A stretch of 64,000 nucleotides of DNA from Hymenobacter sp. 15J16-1T3B (lineage in GTDB: Bacteria; Bacteroidota; Bacteroidia; Cytophagales; Hymenobacteraceae), in contig NZ_JAJFAV010000011.1 of the NCBI RefSeq assembly GCF_020711235.1, positions 1 through 64,000 on the forward strand. Direction: 5' to 3'. A model generated the notes under the pieces. That model ran no database searches. It was not told where the DNA came from and was given only the letters and a program-made list of their open reading frames with translations. This document shows positions 7,886 to 16,869 of the stretch, piece after piece. Made by a program: the position numbers and the translations under genes. Within the stretch, counting starts at the first letter, position 1. Each line of letters starts with the position of its first letter.

Positions 7886-9415
7886 ATGTTTCGCTCGTTT
7901 CTGCTGCTACTGCTTCTGCTGAGCCCGTGGGCGTTGCGGGCCCAGCTCACGCCCACCCAGCCCCGCCGCCTGGAGTTGCCCCTCGACCCGGCCACCAGCG
8001 ACGTGCGCGTGCTGCCGCTGGCCGACACCACCGTGGCCGTGTTCATCGAAAACACCGCCAACGGCTCGTTTCACCCCGAATACACCTTTCAGCATTTCGA
8101 CCGCAACCTGCAGGCCGTGCGCACCGTGCCGGTGAAAGTGGACCGCGAATTCCGGCTGCTACAGGCCACCGCGGCCCTGCCCTACGCCTTTGCGCTGTTT
8201 CAGTCGGATTACGTGGCGGCCCGCTTCCAGGTGTTTCGGCTGGATTTGCGGTCGGGCGAAGTGCAGGGCTTCGCCTTCGACACCAAAAAGGTGGAGGACC
8301 TCTACGACCTGGAGGTGCTCGACGGCAAGCTCTTCGCCACGGTGCAGGTGCAGCGCCACCTCACGGTGCTCCACATCGACATCGACCAGGAGGAGTTTCG
8401 CCTGCTGCCGGCCCTCTACGAATCCATTCCGACGGAAGTCACCTTCCTGCCCGATTCGACGACCCAGAGCGCGGGCTACGTGGTAAGCCAATCGAACGGC
8501 TTTTTGTCGCGCTTGCAGGTCAAGCACCTGTCGGCCCAGGGGCAGCTGCTGGCCTCGCGCTTTATCCAGGCCGAAAGCGGGCGCGGGCTCATCACGGCCC
8601 AGCTCAGCCCCGGCGACAGCACCCAGCGCCTGGTGGCGGGCACTTACACCCTGCGCGACCCGCGCTACTCCCAGGGCCTGTTTGCCTCCAACCTGTCCGG
8701 CGACCCGGCCCTGCGCCCGCCGCTGCGCTTCTATGATTTTGCGGTGCTCAAGCACTTTTTCGACTTCATGAAGCCGCGCCGGGCCGAGCGGCTGCGGGCC
8801 CGCAGCGCCCAGCTGCGCGCCGCGGGCCGCGAGCTGCGCCTGCGCTACCGCATCCTCACCCACCGCATGATTCCGTTTCAGGACGGCTACGTGCTCGTGG
8901 GCGAGGTATATTATCCGCAATACCGCAACGGCAACAGCTACACCGGCTGGGCCAGCTACATGGGGCCGCGCTACTACGACGGCTACCGCTCCTACATGAG
9001 CCCGCGCAATCTGGAGGGCTACCGCTCCACCCACGCCCTGGTCTGCGGCTTCGACCGCTACGGCACCTTGCTCTGGGACAACACCTTCGTGCTTAAAAAC
9101 GTGGAGCAGAGCACGCTGACCGAAACCGTGCGCCTGCGCCCGCTCGCCGACGGCAAACGCTTGGTGCTGGCCTACCTCGACGAGGAGAAGTTCCGCTACA
9201 AAATCGTGGACGGCACCGCGGCCTCGCCCAACGACCTGGAAGTGCCCATTCAGACCAACACCGAGGGCAAGCACGAAAAAACGCTGGAAACCGAGCAGCA
9301 GGGCGTGCTACCCTGGTACGGCAGCCGATTCCTGGCCTACGGCTACCAGCGCGTGCGCGCCGAGCACGGCAGCCCGCGGCAGGTGTATTTCCTGAACGTG
9401 CTGGCGTTTGAGTAG
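7886..9415 (+). CDS. Secreted protein of unknown function
   Basis: 509 residues with a signal peptide (MFRSFLLLLLLLSPWALRAQ, cleavage likely after RAQ). The mature part is beta-rich with repeating strand patterns (LADTTVAVFIEN, LDGKLFATVQV, QDGYVLVGEVYYPQYRNG), suggesting a propeller-like or beta-sandwich fold. A Tyr-rich stretch (about residues 345-375: YYPQYRNGNSYTGWASYMG, RYYDGYRSYM) is distinctive. No T9SS sorting domain is seen, so it may be periplasmic or loosely outer-membrane associated. CTACTTTGC about 140 bases upstream is a loose promoter match. No family recognised. Confidence 0.75.
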   Translation: MFRSFLLLLLLLSPWALRAQLTPTQPRRLELPLDPATSDVRVLPLADTTVAVFIENTANGSFHPEYTFQHFDRNLQAVRTVPVKVDREFRLLQATAALPYAFALFQSDYVAARFQVFRLDLRSGEVQGFAFDTKKVEDLYDLEVLDGKLFATVQVQRHLTVLHIDIDQEEFRLLPALYESIPTEVTFLPDSTTQSAGYVVSQSNGFLSRLQVKHLSAQGQLLASRFIQAESGRGLITAQLSPGDSTQRLVAGTYTLRDPRYSQGLFASNLSGDPALRPPLRFYDFAVLKHFFDFMKPRRAERLRARSAQLRAAGRELRLRYRILTHRMIPFQDGYVLVGEVYYPQYRNGNSYTGWASYMGPRYYDGYRSYMSPRNLEGYRSTHALVCGFDRYGTLLWDNTFVLKNVEQSTLTETVRLRPLADGKRLVLAYLDEEKFRYKIVDGTAASPNDLEVPIQTNTEGKHEKTLETEQQGVLPWYGSRFLAYGYQRVRAEHGSPRQVYFLNVLAFE

Positions 9416-9479
9416 GCCCGGCCACATCCCGGGCCGCCGGGCGCGCGTAAGCAGGGCTTCCAACCCTAGCTTCCCGCCT

Positions 9480-10040
9480 ATGAACCTCCGACTGCTTCGT
9501 TTCTGGCCCCTGCTGGTGCTGCTGTGGCTGGGCGCCTGCCGCGCCGCCGGCCCCGAAAAACCCGCCCGCACCGTGGCCGAATTTTTCAGCAAATACGAAG
9601 GCCGCTCCGGCTTCCGGGCCACCACCTTCCAGCCCGATCTGCTGACCCGCATCCTGCTGGGCCGCCTGGGCAACCTGACCGACGCCAGCGCCGTGCAGGC
9701 CCTGACCAACGTGCGCAGCATCCGGGCCCTGACCTTTGCGCCCACTTCCGCCTCCTCGCGCGACCTGACCGAGCGCGGCTTGCTCAACGAGGTGGACGGG
9801 CTGCTGCGCAATGAGCGCTACGAGCCGCTGCCCACCAAGGACGCCAGCGCCGGCAACGCCGCCTACCGCTACGCCGTGCGCCGCTCCGGCGACAAAATAA
9901 AGGAAGTCGTGGCCACCGGCCGCCAGACCGACGCCCCCGACTCGTTTATCATGCTGGCCATCAGCGGCGACTTCACCCAGAGTCAGCTGGAGCAGCTGCA
10001 AAAGATTCTGCCAGGACTGAGCGGCGAAATCACCAAGTAG
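9480..10040 (+). CDS. DUF4252-type lipoprotein
   Basis: A 186-residue predicted lipoprotein. The signal sequence ends in the lipobox LGAC (Cys at residue 20), so it should be acylated and anchored. The body (TVAEFFSKYEGRSGFRATTF..., ends FTQSQLEQLQKIL) has the DUF4252 pattern found in Bacteroidota, often near sigma-factor/anti-sigma clusters, though none is here. The start is the ATG before the signal sequence; the frame is open further upstream but carries nothing recognizable. It lies 64 bases after the preceding secreted-protein gene on the same strand and may share its transcript. Function unknown. Confidence 0.82.
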   Translation: MNLRLLRFWPLLVLLWLGACRAAGPEKPARTVAEFFSKYEGRSGFRATTFQPDLLTRILLGRLGNLTDASAVQALTNVRSIRALTFAPTSASSRDLTERGLLNEVDGLLRNERYEPLPTKDASAGNAAYRYAVRRSGDKIKEVVATGRQTDAPDSFIMLAISGDFTQSQLEQLQKILPGLSGEITK

Positions 10041-10055
10041 CGTTTCTGCTTTCAT

Positions 10056-10102
10056 CGACGAAGCCCCGGCTGCAAGTTGCGGCTGGGGCTTCGTCGTTTT
10101 TT
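10056..10102 (+). terminator. Intrinsic terminator after the DUF4252 gene
   Basis: CGACGAAGCCCC pairs with GGGGCTTCGTCG (12 bp) and is followed directly by six T's, 15 bases after the stop codon. Confidence 0.9.
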
Positions 10103-10127
10103 CTGGGGAGGCAAGCAATAATAGATC

Positions 10128-10310
10128 GTCATCCTGAGCTGCAGGCGAAGAACCTTCCTCGCACCCAGCACCGCCGCTACGAGCAACGGGCTGGCTCTTT
10201 ATTGAACCACTAGTAGCGCAGTCTCCATGCCCTCACGATTGGGCGTTGGTAGCTGCGTTATTTAGTTGGTCCAGGGTCCGAGCAGGGTCCTTCGTGTTGC
10301 TCAGGATGAC
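10128..10310. repeat. Dispersed intergenic inverted repeat, copy C (long spacer)
   Basis: GTCATCCTGAGC...CGAAGAACC on the left matches the inverse of GGTCCTTCG...GCTCAGGATGAC on the right, about 120 bases apart. The ends are nearly the same as in copy F near 58.5 kb. The intervening sequence has no supported gene. It sits between convergent transcription units. Confidence 0.72.
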
Positions 10311-10345
10311 ACGGCTGGGTATCCTGCCACTTGGGTAAACGCCAA

Positions 10346-10382
10346 CAAAAAAAGCGGCGCCCCGAAGCTCGGGACGCCGCTT
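10346..10382 (-). terminator. Intrinsic terminator of the OmpA/TSP3 gene
   Basis: Read on the minus strand, AAGCGGCGTCCC and GGGGCGCCGCTT form a stem with one mismatch followed by a seven-T run, 26 bases after the stop codon. Confidence 0.88.
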
Positions 10383-10407
10383 GTCACGCTAGGCGCAGAC
10401 TACCGGA

Positions 10408-11874
10408 TTAGGGCTGCGGCGTGGTGCCACCTTCCTGGCCGGGGATGTAGAACTCGAAGCGGAACTCGACGCGGCGGTTCTTGGCCATGTTGGCCGACGA
10501 GGTGTTGGGCGCGGCCGGAGCCGATTCGCCCATGCCCAGCGTCGGGATGCGGGCCGCATCGATGCCCTTGCCGGTGAAGTACTGCTTGGCCGAGGCGGCG
10601 CGGCGCTCCGACAGCCCTTGGTTGTACTCCTCCGTGCCGCGGGCGTCGGCGTGGCCGACGATGCGCAGGCCGTACTCGGGGTGCTCCTGCAAGGCTTTCA
10701 CCATCTTGTCGAGGGCCGGGTACGAGGAGGGCAGAATCTGGGTGCTGTTGGTGCGGAAGCGCACGGGCTGCTCCAGTTTGCGGATTTCAGCCGGGATTTC
10801 CGGGCAGCCGAGGGCATTGACTTTGGCGCCGGCCGGGGTATTGGGGCAGCGGTCCTGCGCGTCGGGCACGCCGTCACCGTCCGAGTCGAGCGGGCAGCCG
10901 TTGGCATCTACCTGGGTGCCGCGCGGGGTGTCGGGGCACTTGTCGAACTTGTCGGCCACGCCGTCACCGTCGGCGTCGGGGCAGCCGCGCAGGGCGGTGG
11001 TGCCGGGCTGGTCGGGGCAGTCGTCTTCGCCGTCGGCCACGCCGTCGTTGTCACGGTCGGGGCAGCCCTGCAGCTCGGGTTTGCCGGCTTCGGTGGGGCA
11101 CTTGTCCTGGTAGTCGGCCACGCCGTCCTTGTCACCGTCGAGTGGGCAGCCGTTGGCGTCGACCTGCACGCCCGAGGGCGTGTTCGGGCACTTGTCTTTG
11201 CGGTCGGGCACGCCGTCGCCGTCGGTGTCCTTGGCTTTGCCGAGGCTGATGTTCAGGCCCACGGTATGCTGCAAGAACCGGTCGTCCCACTTGTTGTCGT
11301 CGCGGGTCGGGTCGCCGTCGATGTTCGCGTTGAGCGGAATGTGCTGGCCGGTCTGGATGAACAGGCCCACCGTTTCGCCGAGGCGGAAGTTGATGCCGGC
11401 GGCTCCAAACAGGTCAAAGTAGCTCTTGTCCTCATCCGTCACCGCATTGTTGAAGCGGCCTTCGCGCGAGGTAAAGCTCCAGCCGGGCGCGGCCAGCAGG
11501 TAGGGCTGCACCACGGCGTCTTCCTTCAGGGCCCAGCCGTTGTTGAGCTTGAGCTTGAGGCCCAGGTTCACGTTCACCACGTTGGTTTGGAAGAAACGGG
11601 TGGTGCCGTTGCCGAGGTCCTCGCTTTTCAACTCCACGTAGTTGCCGTGCAGGCCCAGGTCGAGGCCGGGCGTGAGGTAGCGGTTGATGGAGATGCCGGG
11701 GCCGAACTGACTGTCGCCGAGCTTCCAGTAGGTCGAGCCCAAGTTGCCCTTGTACTGAAAGGCGCTGCCATTCAGGCCAATGCCCCATTTTTTGTCGGCA
11801 GTTTGAGCGTGTCCGCGTGGGGTGGCCGCCAACAGCGCCAGACCCAGGACAGCGGTGGTTACGAGGTGTTTCAT
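10408..11874 (-). CDS. OmpA family outer-membrane protein with thrombospondin type-3 repeats
   Basis: 488 residues: signal peptide (to about GHAQ, residue 24), an N-terminal domain of about 190 residues consistent with an 8-strand barrel, then five or six calcium-binding TSP3 repeats (DTDGDGVPDRKDKCPNTP, DKDGVADYQDKCP, DNDGVADGEDDCP and so on, about 215-355), then an OmpA C-terminal peptidoglycan-binding domain (VGHADARGTEEYNQGLSERR). It should sit in the outer membrane and hold the cell wall through the OmpA domain, with Asp-rich repeats as a stiff linker. This layout is common in Bacteroidota. It has its own terminator and about 330 bases of leader to the next gene. Confidence 0.94.
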   Translation of the reverse strand: MKHLVTTAVLGLALLAATPRGHAQTADKKWGIGLNGSAFQYKGNLGSTYWKLGDSQFGPGISINRYLTPGLDLGLHGNYVELKSEDLGNGTTRFFQTNVVNVNLGLKLKLNNGWALKEDAVVQPYLLAAPGWSFTSREGRFNNAVTDEDKSYFDLFGAAGINFRLGETVGLFIQTGQHIPLNANIDGDPTRDDNKWDDRFLQHTVGLNISLGKAKDTDGDGVPDRKDKCPNTPSGVQVDANGCPLDGDKDGVADYQDKCPTEAGKPELQGCPDRDNDGVADGEDDCPDQPGTTALRGCPDADGDGVADKFDKCPDTPRGTQVDANGCPLDSDGDGVPDAQDRCPNTPAGAKVNALGCPEIPAEIRKLEQPVRFRTNSTQILPSSYPALDKMVKALQEHPEYGLRIVGHADARGTEEYNQGLSERRAASAKQYFTGKGIDAARIPTLGMGESAPAAPNTSSANMAKNRRVEFRFEFYIPGQEGGTTPQP

Positions 11875-12102
11875 AGACGAAACGGTTAGGTTGAACAGAG
11901 CAGAATGGCGCGGGCGGCAACCCGCCGCGCACCACGCATTAATGCCTGCCTATACCCCCGGTGCCGCCCTCAAGTTGTATTAAAACGCAGTTTTCTCACC
12001 TCGCTCTGAACATAAACAGCAGTAAAACAAGCCAAAACGCAATCATCTGAGGAGAGTAGAATCAACGGTACTCCTGCAGAGCTCTAGACTGAGGCCGGGC
12101 GC
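11875..12102. other. Intergenic region upstream of the OmpA/TSP3 gene
   Basis: About 230 bases, A+T-richer than its surroundings (for instance CATAAACAGCAGTAAAACAA), between the OmpA start and the terminator of the aminopeptidase gene. It must contain the OmpA promoter. I see no exact TAnnTTTG on the minus strand and no credible reading frame. Confidence 0.5.
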
Positions 12103-12141
12103 AAAAACAAGTGGTGCCCCCACTACGCGTCGGGGCACCAC
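12103..12141 (-). terminator. Intrinsic terminator of the aminopeptidase P gene
   Basis: GTGGTGCCCC and GGGGCACCAC form a 10-bp stem with an 11-base loop. On the minus strand it runs into TTGTTTTT, about 65 bases after the stop codon. Confidence 0.85.
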
Positions 12142-12206
12142 CACGGGTAGTTGCTACCAGCCATCCGGCGGCGGGTGGCCGGGCGCTAGGCCGGCCCCCG
12201 CGCGCT

Positions 12207-13496
12207 CTAGCGGGCCATCAGCCGCTCGATGTCGTCGGCTTCCAGCGGAATGTCGGCCATCAGGTCTTCGCACTGCGAGCGGGTAATGACCACGTCGTTT
12301 TCCAGGCGGATGCCCAGGCCTTCCTCGCGGATGTAAATGCCCGGCTCGACGGTGTAGACCATGCCCGGCTCGAAGGTGCGGTACTTGGCGCCCACGTCGT
12401 GCACGTCGAGGCCGAGGTAGTGCGAGGTGCCGTGCATAAAGTACTTTTTGTAGAGCGGGGCGGCGGGGTCCTGGTTGTTCACGTCGCCTTGGCTTAGCAG
12501 CCCGAGGCCGATGAGCTGCTGCTCCATAAAGCGGCCCACGCCGGCGTGGTATTCCTCGATGTTGCCGCCGGCCACCAGCTGCGACTTGGCGTACTGCATC
12601 ACGCGCAGCACCGCGTCGTACACCTCGCGCTGGCGCGGGGTGAACTTGCCGTTCACCGGAATGCTGCGCGAGAGGTCGGCGGCGTAGTTGGCGTACTCGG
12701 CGCCGAAGTCGAGCAGGATGACGTCGCCGTCCTTGCACTCCCGGTCGTTCGAGACGTAGTGCAGGATGTTGGCGTTTTCGCCCGAGGCGATGATGCTGCC
12801 GTAGGCCGGCCCGCGCGAGCCGCTGCGGATAAACTCGTGCACGATTTCGGCCTCGATTTCGTACTCCATCACGCCCGGCTTCACGAAGCCCAGCAGGCGG
12901 CGGAAGGCGTTGCCGGTGATTTCGCAGGCGCGGCGCATCAGCCGAATTTCCTCCGGGTGCTTGATGGCGCGCAAATGGTGCATGATGGGAGCGGCGCGCT
13001 TGTAGTCGTGCAGCGGGTACTGGGCCCGGATTTCCTTGCCGAAGCGGGCGTCGCGGGTTTCTACTTCCACCACCGCGCGGATGTGCTCGTTCGAGTTCAG
13101 GTACACGTGCTCGGCCTCGTTCATCAGCGCCGGCAGCACCGACTTAAAGGAATCAAGCCACATGATGGTCTGAATGCCGGACTGCTCGCGGGCCTGCTGC
13201 TTGGTGAGCTTGTAGCCTTCCCAGATGAGAATATGCTCGCTGGTTTCCTTCAAAAACAGGATTTCGCGGTACTGAGGCAGCTTGGCGTCGGGGAAGATGA
13301 CCAGGATGCTTTCCTCCTGATCCACGCCCGAGAGGTAGAACAGGTCGTTGTTCTGGCGAAACGCCATGGTGCCGTCGGCGTTGGTCGGCATCACGTCGTT
13401 GGAATGGAAGATGGCCAGGGAGCCGGGCAGCAGCTGCCGCTCGAAGTTGCGGCGGTTTTGGGTGAAGAGGTCCGGGGAGATGGAGCCGTAGCGCAT
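12207..13496 (-). CDS. pepP: Xaa-Pro aminopeptidase (aminopeptidase P)
   Basis: A 429-residue M24B metallopeptidase that removes the N-terminal residue from peptides with proline in second position. N-terminal creatinase-like domain (FERQLLPGSLAIFHSNDVMP... to about residue 165), then the pita-bread catalytic domain. Metal ligands: the two Asp in VILLDFGAEYANYAADLSRS, His in HGTSHYLGLDVHD, Glu in YTVEPGIYIREEG and in IRLENDVVIT. I take the ATG giving MRYGSISPDLFTQNRRNFER as start; the longer open frame upstream is low-complexity and overlaps the divergent gene. TAACTTG on the minus strand about 55 bases upstream may be its -7 element. Confidence 0.95.
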   Translation of the reverse strand: MRYGSISPDLFTQNRRNFERQLLPGSLAIFHSNDVMPTNADGTMAFRQNNDLFYLSGVDQEESILVIFPDAKLPQYREILFLKETSEHILIWEGYKLTKQQAREQSGIQTIMWLDSFKSVLPALMNEAEHVYLNSNEHIRAVVEVETRDARFGKEIRAQYPLHDYKRAAPIMHHLRAIKHPEEIRLMRRACEITGNAFRRLLGFVKPGVMEYEIEAEIVHEFIRSGSRGPAYGSIIASGENANILHYVSNDRECKDGDVILLDFGAEYANYAADLSRSIPVNGKFTPRQREVYDAVLRVMQYAKSQLVAGGNIEEYHAGVGRFMEQQLIGLGLLSQGDVNNQDPAAPLYKKYFMHGTSHYLGLDVHDVGAKYRTFEPGMVYTVEPGIYIREEGLGIRLENDVVITRSQCEDLMADIPLEADDIERLMAR

Positions 13497-13643
13497 AAGT
13501 CGGGAGTGGGAAAACGCGGGAAGGACGGCCGCCGGGGCCGCCGGCTGCAAGTTAGGCGGATTGGATGGATGGCAATTGCCGCCGGGCGGTCTACCTTGCC
13601 ACCCGGTGCGGGCGGGTTTTGCCGGCGCCGGCCGCCTACCACC

Positions 13644-14096
13644 ATGAACGAGCTTGCCAATTCGCCATCCGCCCCGGCACCCGCCGCGGCCCCGCCCCCC
13701 CGCGCCGGGCACTGGAGCCTGCACCTGCTGGGCCTGGCGGTGAGCGTGGCGGCCTGGCTGTGGTGCGTGCATTGGCTGAGCAAGGCCGATTTGTCGGCGC
13801 CCGGCCGTGCCGCGGCCGATACGGTGCGCTACACCCGAGCGGTGGCCTTGCTGCTGCCGGCCAGCGGCGCCATCTGCTTTTGCGCCAGCAACGTGCTGCG
13901 GCGCGGCCGTTGGCTGCTGTGGCTGGCGGGCTTGCTCTGGCTCACCGCGTGTTTGGTGCTGGTGGGCGTGTTCGGGCTGCTGCGCACCCTGGGCGAAGCC
14001 ACTACCACCCGCACGGCGCTGCTGGCCCTGGGCGTGGGGCTCAGCGCGGCCGCCAGCTTCGTCGCGTTCTGGCGGCTGCGGCGCACCCGCCCCTAA
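13644..14096 (+). CDS. Small multi-pass membrane protein, unknown function
   Basis: 150 residues starting MNELANSPSAPAPAAAPPPR, a Pro/Ala-rich cytoplasmic tail. Four hydrophobic segments follow: near residues 25-43 (HLLGLAVSVAAWLWCVHWL), 67-84, 90-112 (LLWLAGLLWLTACLVLVGVF) and 120-142. No motif or family is recognised. TACCTTG, a -7-like sequence, lies about 50 bases before the ATG. It is divergent from pepP and upstream of the GT9 gene on the same strand, 90 bases away, but that gene has its own promoter motif. Confidence 0.75.
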   Translation: MNELANSPSAPAPAAAPPPRAGHWSLHLLGLAVSVAAWLWCVHWLSKADLSAPGRAAADTVRYTRAVALLLPASGAICFCASNVLRRGRWLLWLAGLLWLTACLVLVGVFGLLRTLGEATTTRTALLALGVGLSAAASFVAFWRLRRTRP

Positions 14097-14158
14097 GGCC
14101 GCCGGCGGGCCCGGGGCAAACCGTGCGGCCCGCTGGTGAGGAAACGTGGCCGGCGCGG

Positions 14159-14166
14159 TATCTTTG
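14159..14166 (+). promoter_or_regulatory. Predicted -7 promoter element (TATCTTTG)
   Basis: Exact match to the Bacteroidota primary sigma -7 consensus TAnnTTTG, 20 bases before the ATG of the second GT9 gene. I see no clear -33 TTG. The short distance implies a very short leader. Confidence 0.6.
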
Positions 14167-14185
14167 CCGTCCGCCCGCCTGCCCC

Positions 14186-15229
14186 ATGCCTCAGCCCACC
14201 GACGCCGCGCCCATTCTGCTGATTCAGACCGCCTTCATCGGCGACGTTATCCTGGCCACGGCCCTGCTGGAGCGCCTGCACCAGACCGAGCCCGCTACTC
14301 CGGTGGACGTGCTGGTGCGCCGCGGCAACGAAGGGCTGCTGCAGGGCCACCCGCACGTGCGCCGGGTGCTCATCTGGGACAAAAAAGCGGGCAAGTACAG
14401 CGGCCTCTGGCGTCTGCTCCAGGAAATTCGGGCCACGGGTTACGGCCGCGTCTACAACTTGCAGCGCTTCGCCTCCACTGGCCTGCTCACCGCGTTTTCC
14501 GGGGCCGCCGAGCGCGTGGGCTTCGACAAAAACCCGCTGAGCTGGGCCTTCACGCGCCGGGTGCCGCACGGCTTCGCTCCGGGTCTGCACGAAGTGGCGC
14601 GCAACTTGGCCCTGCTGGAGCCCCAGCCCGAAGGCCCGCTGACCCGCCCCCGCCTCTACCCTTCCGCCGCCGACGAAGCCGTGGCCGAGCAAGCCGCCAG
14701 CCACGCTGCGGGCGGCCCCTACGTCTGCATTGCGCCCACCTCGGTGTGGTTTACCAAGCAGTTTCCGCGCGAGCAGTGGGTCAAGCTGCTGCGGGCGCTG
14801 CCCGCGCACTACACCGTGATGCTGCTCGGCGGTCCGCCCGACACGGCCGAGTGCGAGGCGCTGCTGCAAGAAGCCCAGCGCCCCCGGGTGTTCAACCTCA
14901 GCGGCACGCTCTCCTTGCTGGCCTCGGCGGCGTTGATGCGCGGGGCGGTGCTCAACTTCGTCAACGACTCGGCGCCCATGCACCTGGCTTCGGCAGTCGA
15001 CGCGCCCACCTGCGCCGTGTTTTGCTCCACGGTGCCCTACTTCGGCTTCGGCCCGCTCAGCTCGTTTGCCCGCATTGTGGAGCTGCCCGAGGAGCTGGCG
15101 TGCCGCCCCTGCGGGCTGCACGGCTACCGCAAGTGTCCGCTGGGCCATTTCCACTGCGCCCACGGCATCCGCACCAGCCAGCTCCTGGCCGTGCTGGCCG
15201 AAGCCGAGCAACGCGCGGTGTTGAAATGA
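14186..15229 (+). CDS. Glycosyltransferase family 9 (heptosyltransferase-like), second copy
   Basis: A 347-residue GT-B enzyme of the LPS heptosyltransferase family. The opening ILLIQTAFIGDVILATALLE is the GT9 signature, and FVNDSAPMHLASAVDAPTCA is the donor-binding region. The C-terminal cluster CRPCGLHGYRKCPLGHFHC closely matches that of the GT9 protein near 4 kb although the rest is divergent, so the two are paralogues with probably different acceptors. Expected role: sugar addition to LPS core or a related glycolipid at the cytoplasmic face. Start ATG fits the family; upstream frame is low-complexity. Confidence 0.92.
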   Translation: MPQPTDAAPILLIQTAFIGDVILATALLERLHQTEPATPVDVLVRRGNEGLLQGHPHVRRVLIWDKKAGKYSGLWRLLQEIRATGYGRVYNLQRFASTGLLTAFSGAAERVGFDKNPLSWAFTRRVPHGFAPGLHEVARNLALLEPQPEGPLTRPRLYPSAADEAVAEQAASHAAGGPYVCIAPTSVWFTKQFPREQWVKLLRALPAHYTVMLLGGPPDTAECEALLQEAQRPRVFNLSGTLSLLASAALMRGAVLNFVNDSAPMHLASAVDAPTCAVFCSTVPYFGFGPLSSFARIVELPEELACRPCGLHGYRKCPLGHFHCAHGIRTSQLLAVLAEAEQRAVLK

Positions 15230-15280
15230 TGCGTACGAGGCGCTAACGCAGGATTACGGTCCCAAACCGACGGCCCCACC

Positions 15281-15316
15281 CGCCGTCATTGCTTCGCTCT
15301 GCTCGCAATGACGGCG
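15281..15316. repeat. Dispersed intergenic inverted repeat, copy D (short)
   Basis: CGCCGTCATTGC pairs exactly with GCAATGACGGCG around a 12-base loop. It shares the GTCAT...ATGAC ends of the other copies and has almost no spacer. It lies about 50 bases after the GT9 stop and may double as a transcript 3' end. Confidence 0.75.
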
Positions 15317-15373
15317 GGGGCGCAAGCGGCCCCCAACCGTGGGGCGGCCAAACCGTTGATGGGGCTGGCGGGT

Positions 15374-15381
15374 TATCTTTG
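15374..15381 (+). promoter_or_regulatory. Predicted -7 promoter element (TATCTTTG)
   Basis: Exact TAnnTTTG match about 110 bases before the M16 protease ATG. A TTG lies 15 bases upstream, slightly closer than the usual 17-20 base spacing. Confidence 0.55.
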
Positions 15382-15492
15382 CACCCTTTGCGCGGCGGGC
15401 CCGGACGCCCGCGGCGCGTTCCGCTTTTTCTACTGACCCCACACGCGTTGGCAGCCCCTGGCCGGGGCGCCGCGGCGTTGTCGCCTATACCC

Positions 15493-16740
15493 ATGCTCGA
15501 CTACGATTTTCACGAATACCCCAACGGCATCCGGCTGCTGCACAAGCAAGTGCCCCACACCAAAGTGGCCCACTGCGGCTTCCTGCTCGACATCGGCTCG
15601 CGCGACGAGCGGCCCGAGCAGTACGGCCTGGCCCACTTCTGGGAGCACATGGCTTTCAAGGGCACCGAAAAGCGCCGTTCCATCCACATTCTGAACCGGT
15701 TGGAAACCGTAGGCGGCGAGCTGAACGCCTACACCACCAAGGAGAAAATCTGCTTTTACGCCTCGCTACTGAGCACCCACTTCGAGCGGGCCTTTGAGCT
15801 GCTGACCGATTTGACCTTCCACTCCACCTTCCCGACCAAGGAAATCGAGAAGGAGCGCGGGGTGATTCTGGAGGAAATGGCCATGTACGTCGACGCGCCC
15901 GAGGACGCCATCATCGACGACTTCGACGGGGTAGTGTTCGGGGAGCACGCCCTGGGCCACAACATTCTGGGCACCCGCGAGAGCGTATCGGGCTTCACGC
16001 AGGCCGATTTTTTTCAATTTTTGAAGGAAAACCTGCGCACCGACCAGTTGGTATTCAGCTCGGTGAGCAACCTGCCCTTCGCCCAGGTGAAGCGCCTGGC
16101 CGACAAGTATCTGGCTCCGCTGCCGGCCCAGCTCGGCGCCCGCCCGCGCCAGCCCTTCGGCGCCTACGAGGCCCGGCAGCAGACGGAAGCCAGGCCCATC
16201 ACCCAGGCCCACAGCCTCATTGGCTGCCCGGCCTACGCCCTCACCGACCAACGCCGCCTGCCCTTCTTCATGCTCACTAACATTCTGGGCGGCCCGGGCA
16301 TGAACTCGCGGCTGAACCTGGCCGTGCGCGAGAAGTATGGCTTCGTTTACAGCATCGACGCCAACTACGCGCCCTACACCGACACGGGCCTGTTCGGCAT
16401 CTACTTCGCCACCGAAAAGGCGCGGCTGGACCGTACCACCCAGCTCGTACTTAAGGAGCTACGCCTGCTGCGCGAAAAGGCCCTGAGCACTTCGCAGCTG
16501 CACGTGGCCAAGGAGCAGCTCATGGGCCAGCTGGCCATGGCCGAGGAAAGCAACGGCGGCATGATGCAGCTGCTGGGCAAGAGCACCCTGGACCTGGGCC
16601 GGGTGGAGTCGCTCAACGAAATCTTCGAGCAGATCCGGGCGGTGACGGCCCCGCAGCTGCAGGAGCTGGCCAACGAAGTCTTCGCCGAGGACAACCTGAG
16701 TACCCTGCAGTACGTGCCCGAATCGGGCAAGCGCCGCTAA
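15493..16740 (+). CDS. M16 family zinc peptidase
   Basis: A 415-residue insulinase/processing-peptidase-type protein. The inverted zinc motif HxxEH is at residues 48-52 (HFWEH), and the further zinc-binding Glu lies in KERGVILEEMAMY near 127. The second, inactive-type M16 domain follows, ending with typical helices (LGKSTLDLGRVESLNEIFEQ). It lacks a signal peptide, so it is probably cytoplasmic. The family cleaves short peptides and, in bacteria, sometimes processing substrates. Start: the ATG giving MLDYDFHEYPNGIRLLHKQV matches homologues. A clear promoter motif precedes it. Confidence 0.94.
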   Translation: MLDYDFHEYPNGIRLLHKQVPHTKVAHCGFLLDIGSRDERPEQYGLAHFWEHMAFKGTEKRRSIHILNRLETVGGELNAYTTKEKICFYASLLSTHFERAFELLTDLTFHSTFPTKEIEKERGVILEEMAMYVDAPEDAIIDDFDGVVFGEHALGHNILGTRESVSGFTQADFFQFLKENLRTDQLVFSSVSNLPFAQVKRLADKYLAPLPAQLGARPRQPFGAYEARQQTEARPITQAHSLIGCPAYALTDQRRLPFFMLTNILGGPGMNSRLNLAVREKYGFVYSIDANYAPYTDTGLFGIYFATEKARLDRTTQLVLKELRLLREKALSTSQLHVAKEQLMGQLAMAEESNGGMMQLLGKSTLDLGRVESLNEIFEQIRAVTAPQLQELANEVFAEDNLSTLQYVPESGKRR

Positions 16741-16869
16741 GCCCTAACGGCGCCGCTGCGCCGTGGCGCGAGGCCCTGTTTCGCGTAACCCGAATGCTTG
16801 TCGTTCCGGATACGCGGCAGTGAGGTCTCGTGCTACGGCGCCGACGGCCCGGCTTGATTTCCTTCACCT

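Noticed and set aside
10800-11235. Tandem DNA repeats or CRISPR-like array
   Set aside because: The periodic DNA is explained by Asp-rich TSP3 repeats in the OmpA protein; spacing and sequence are those of coding repeats.
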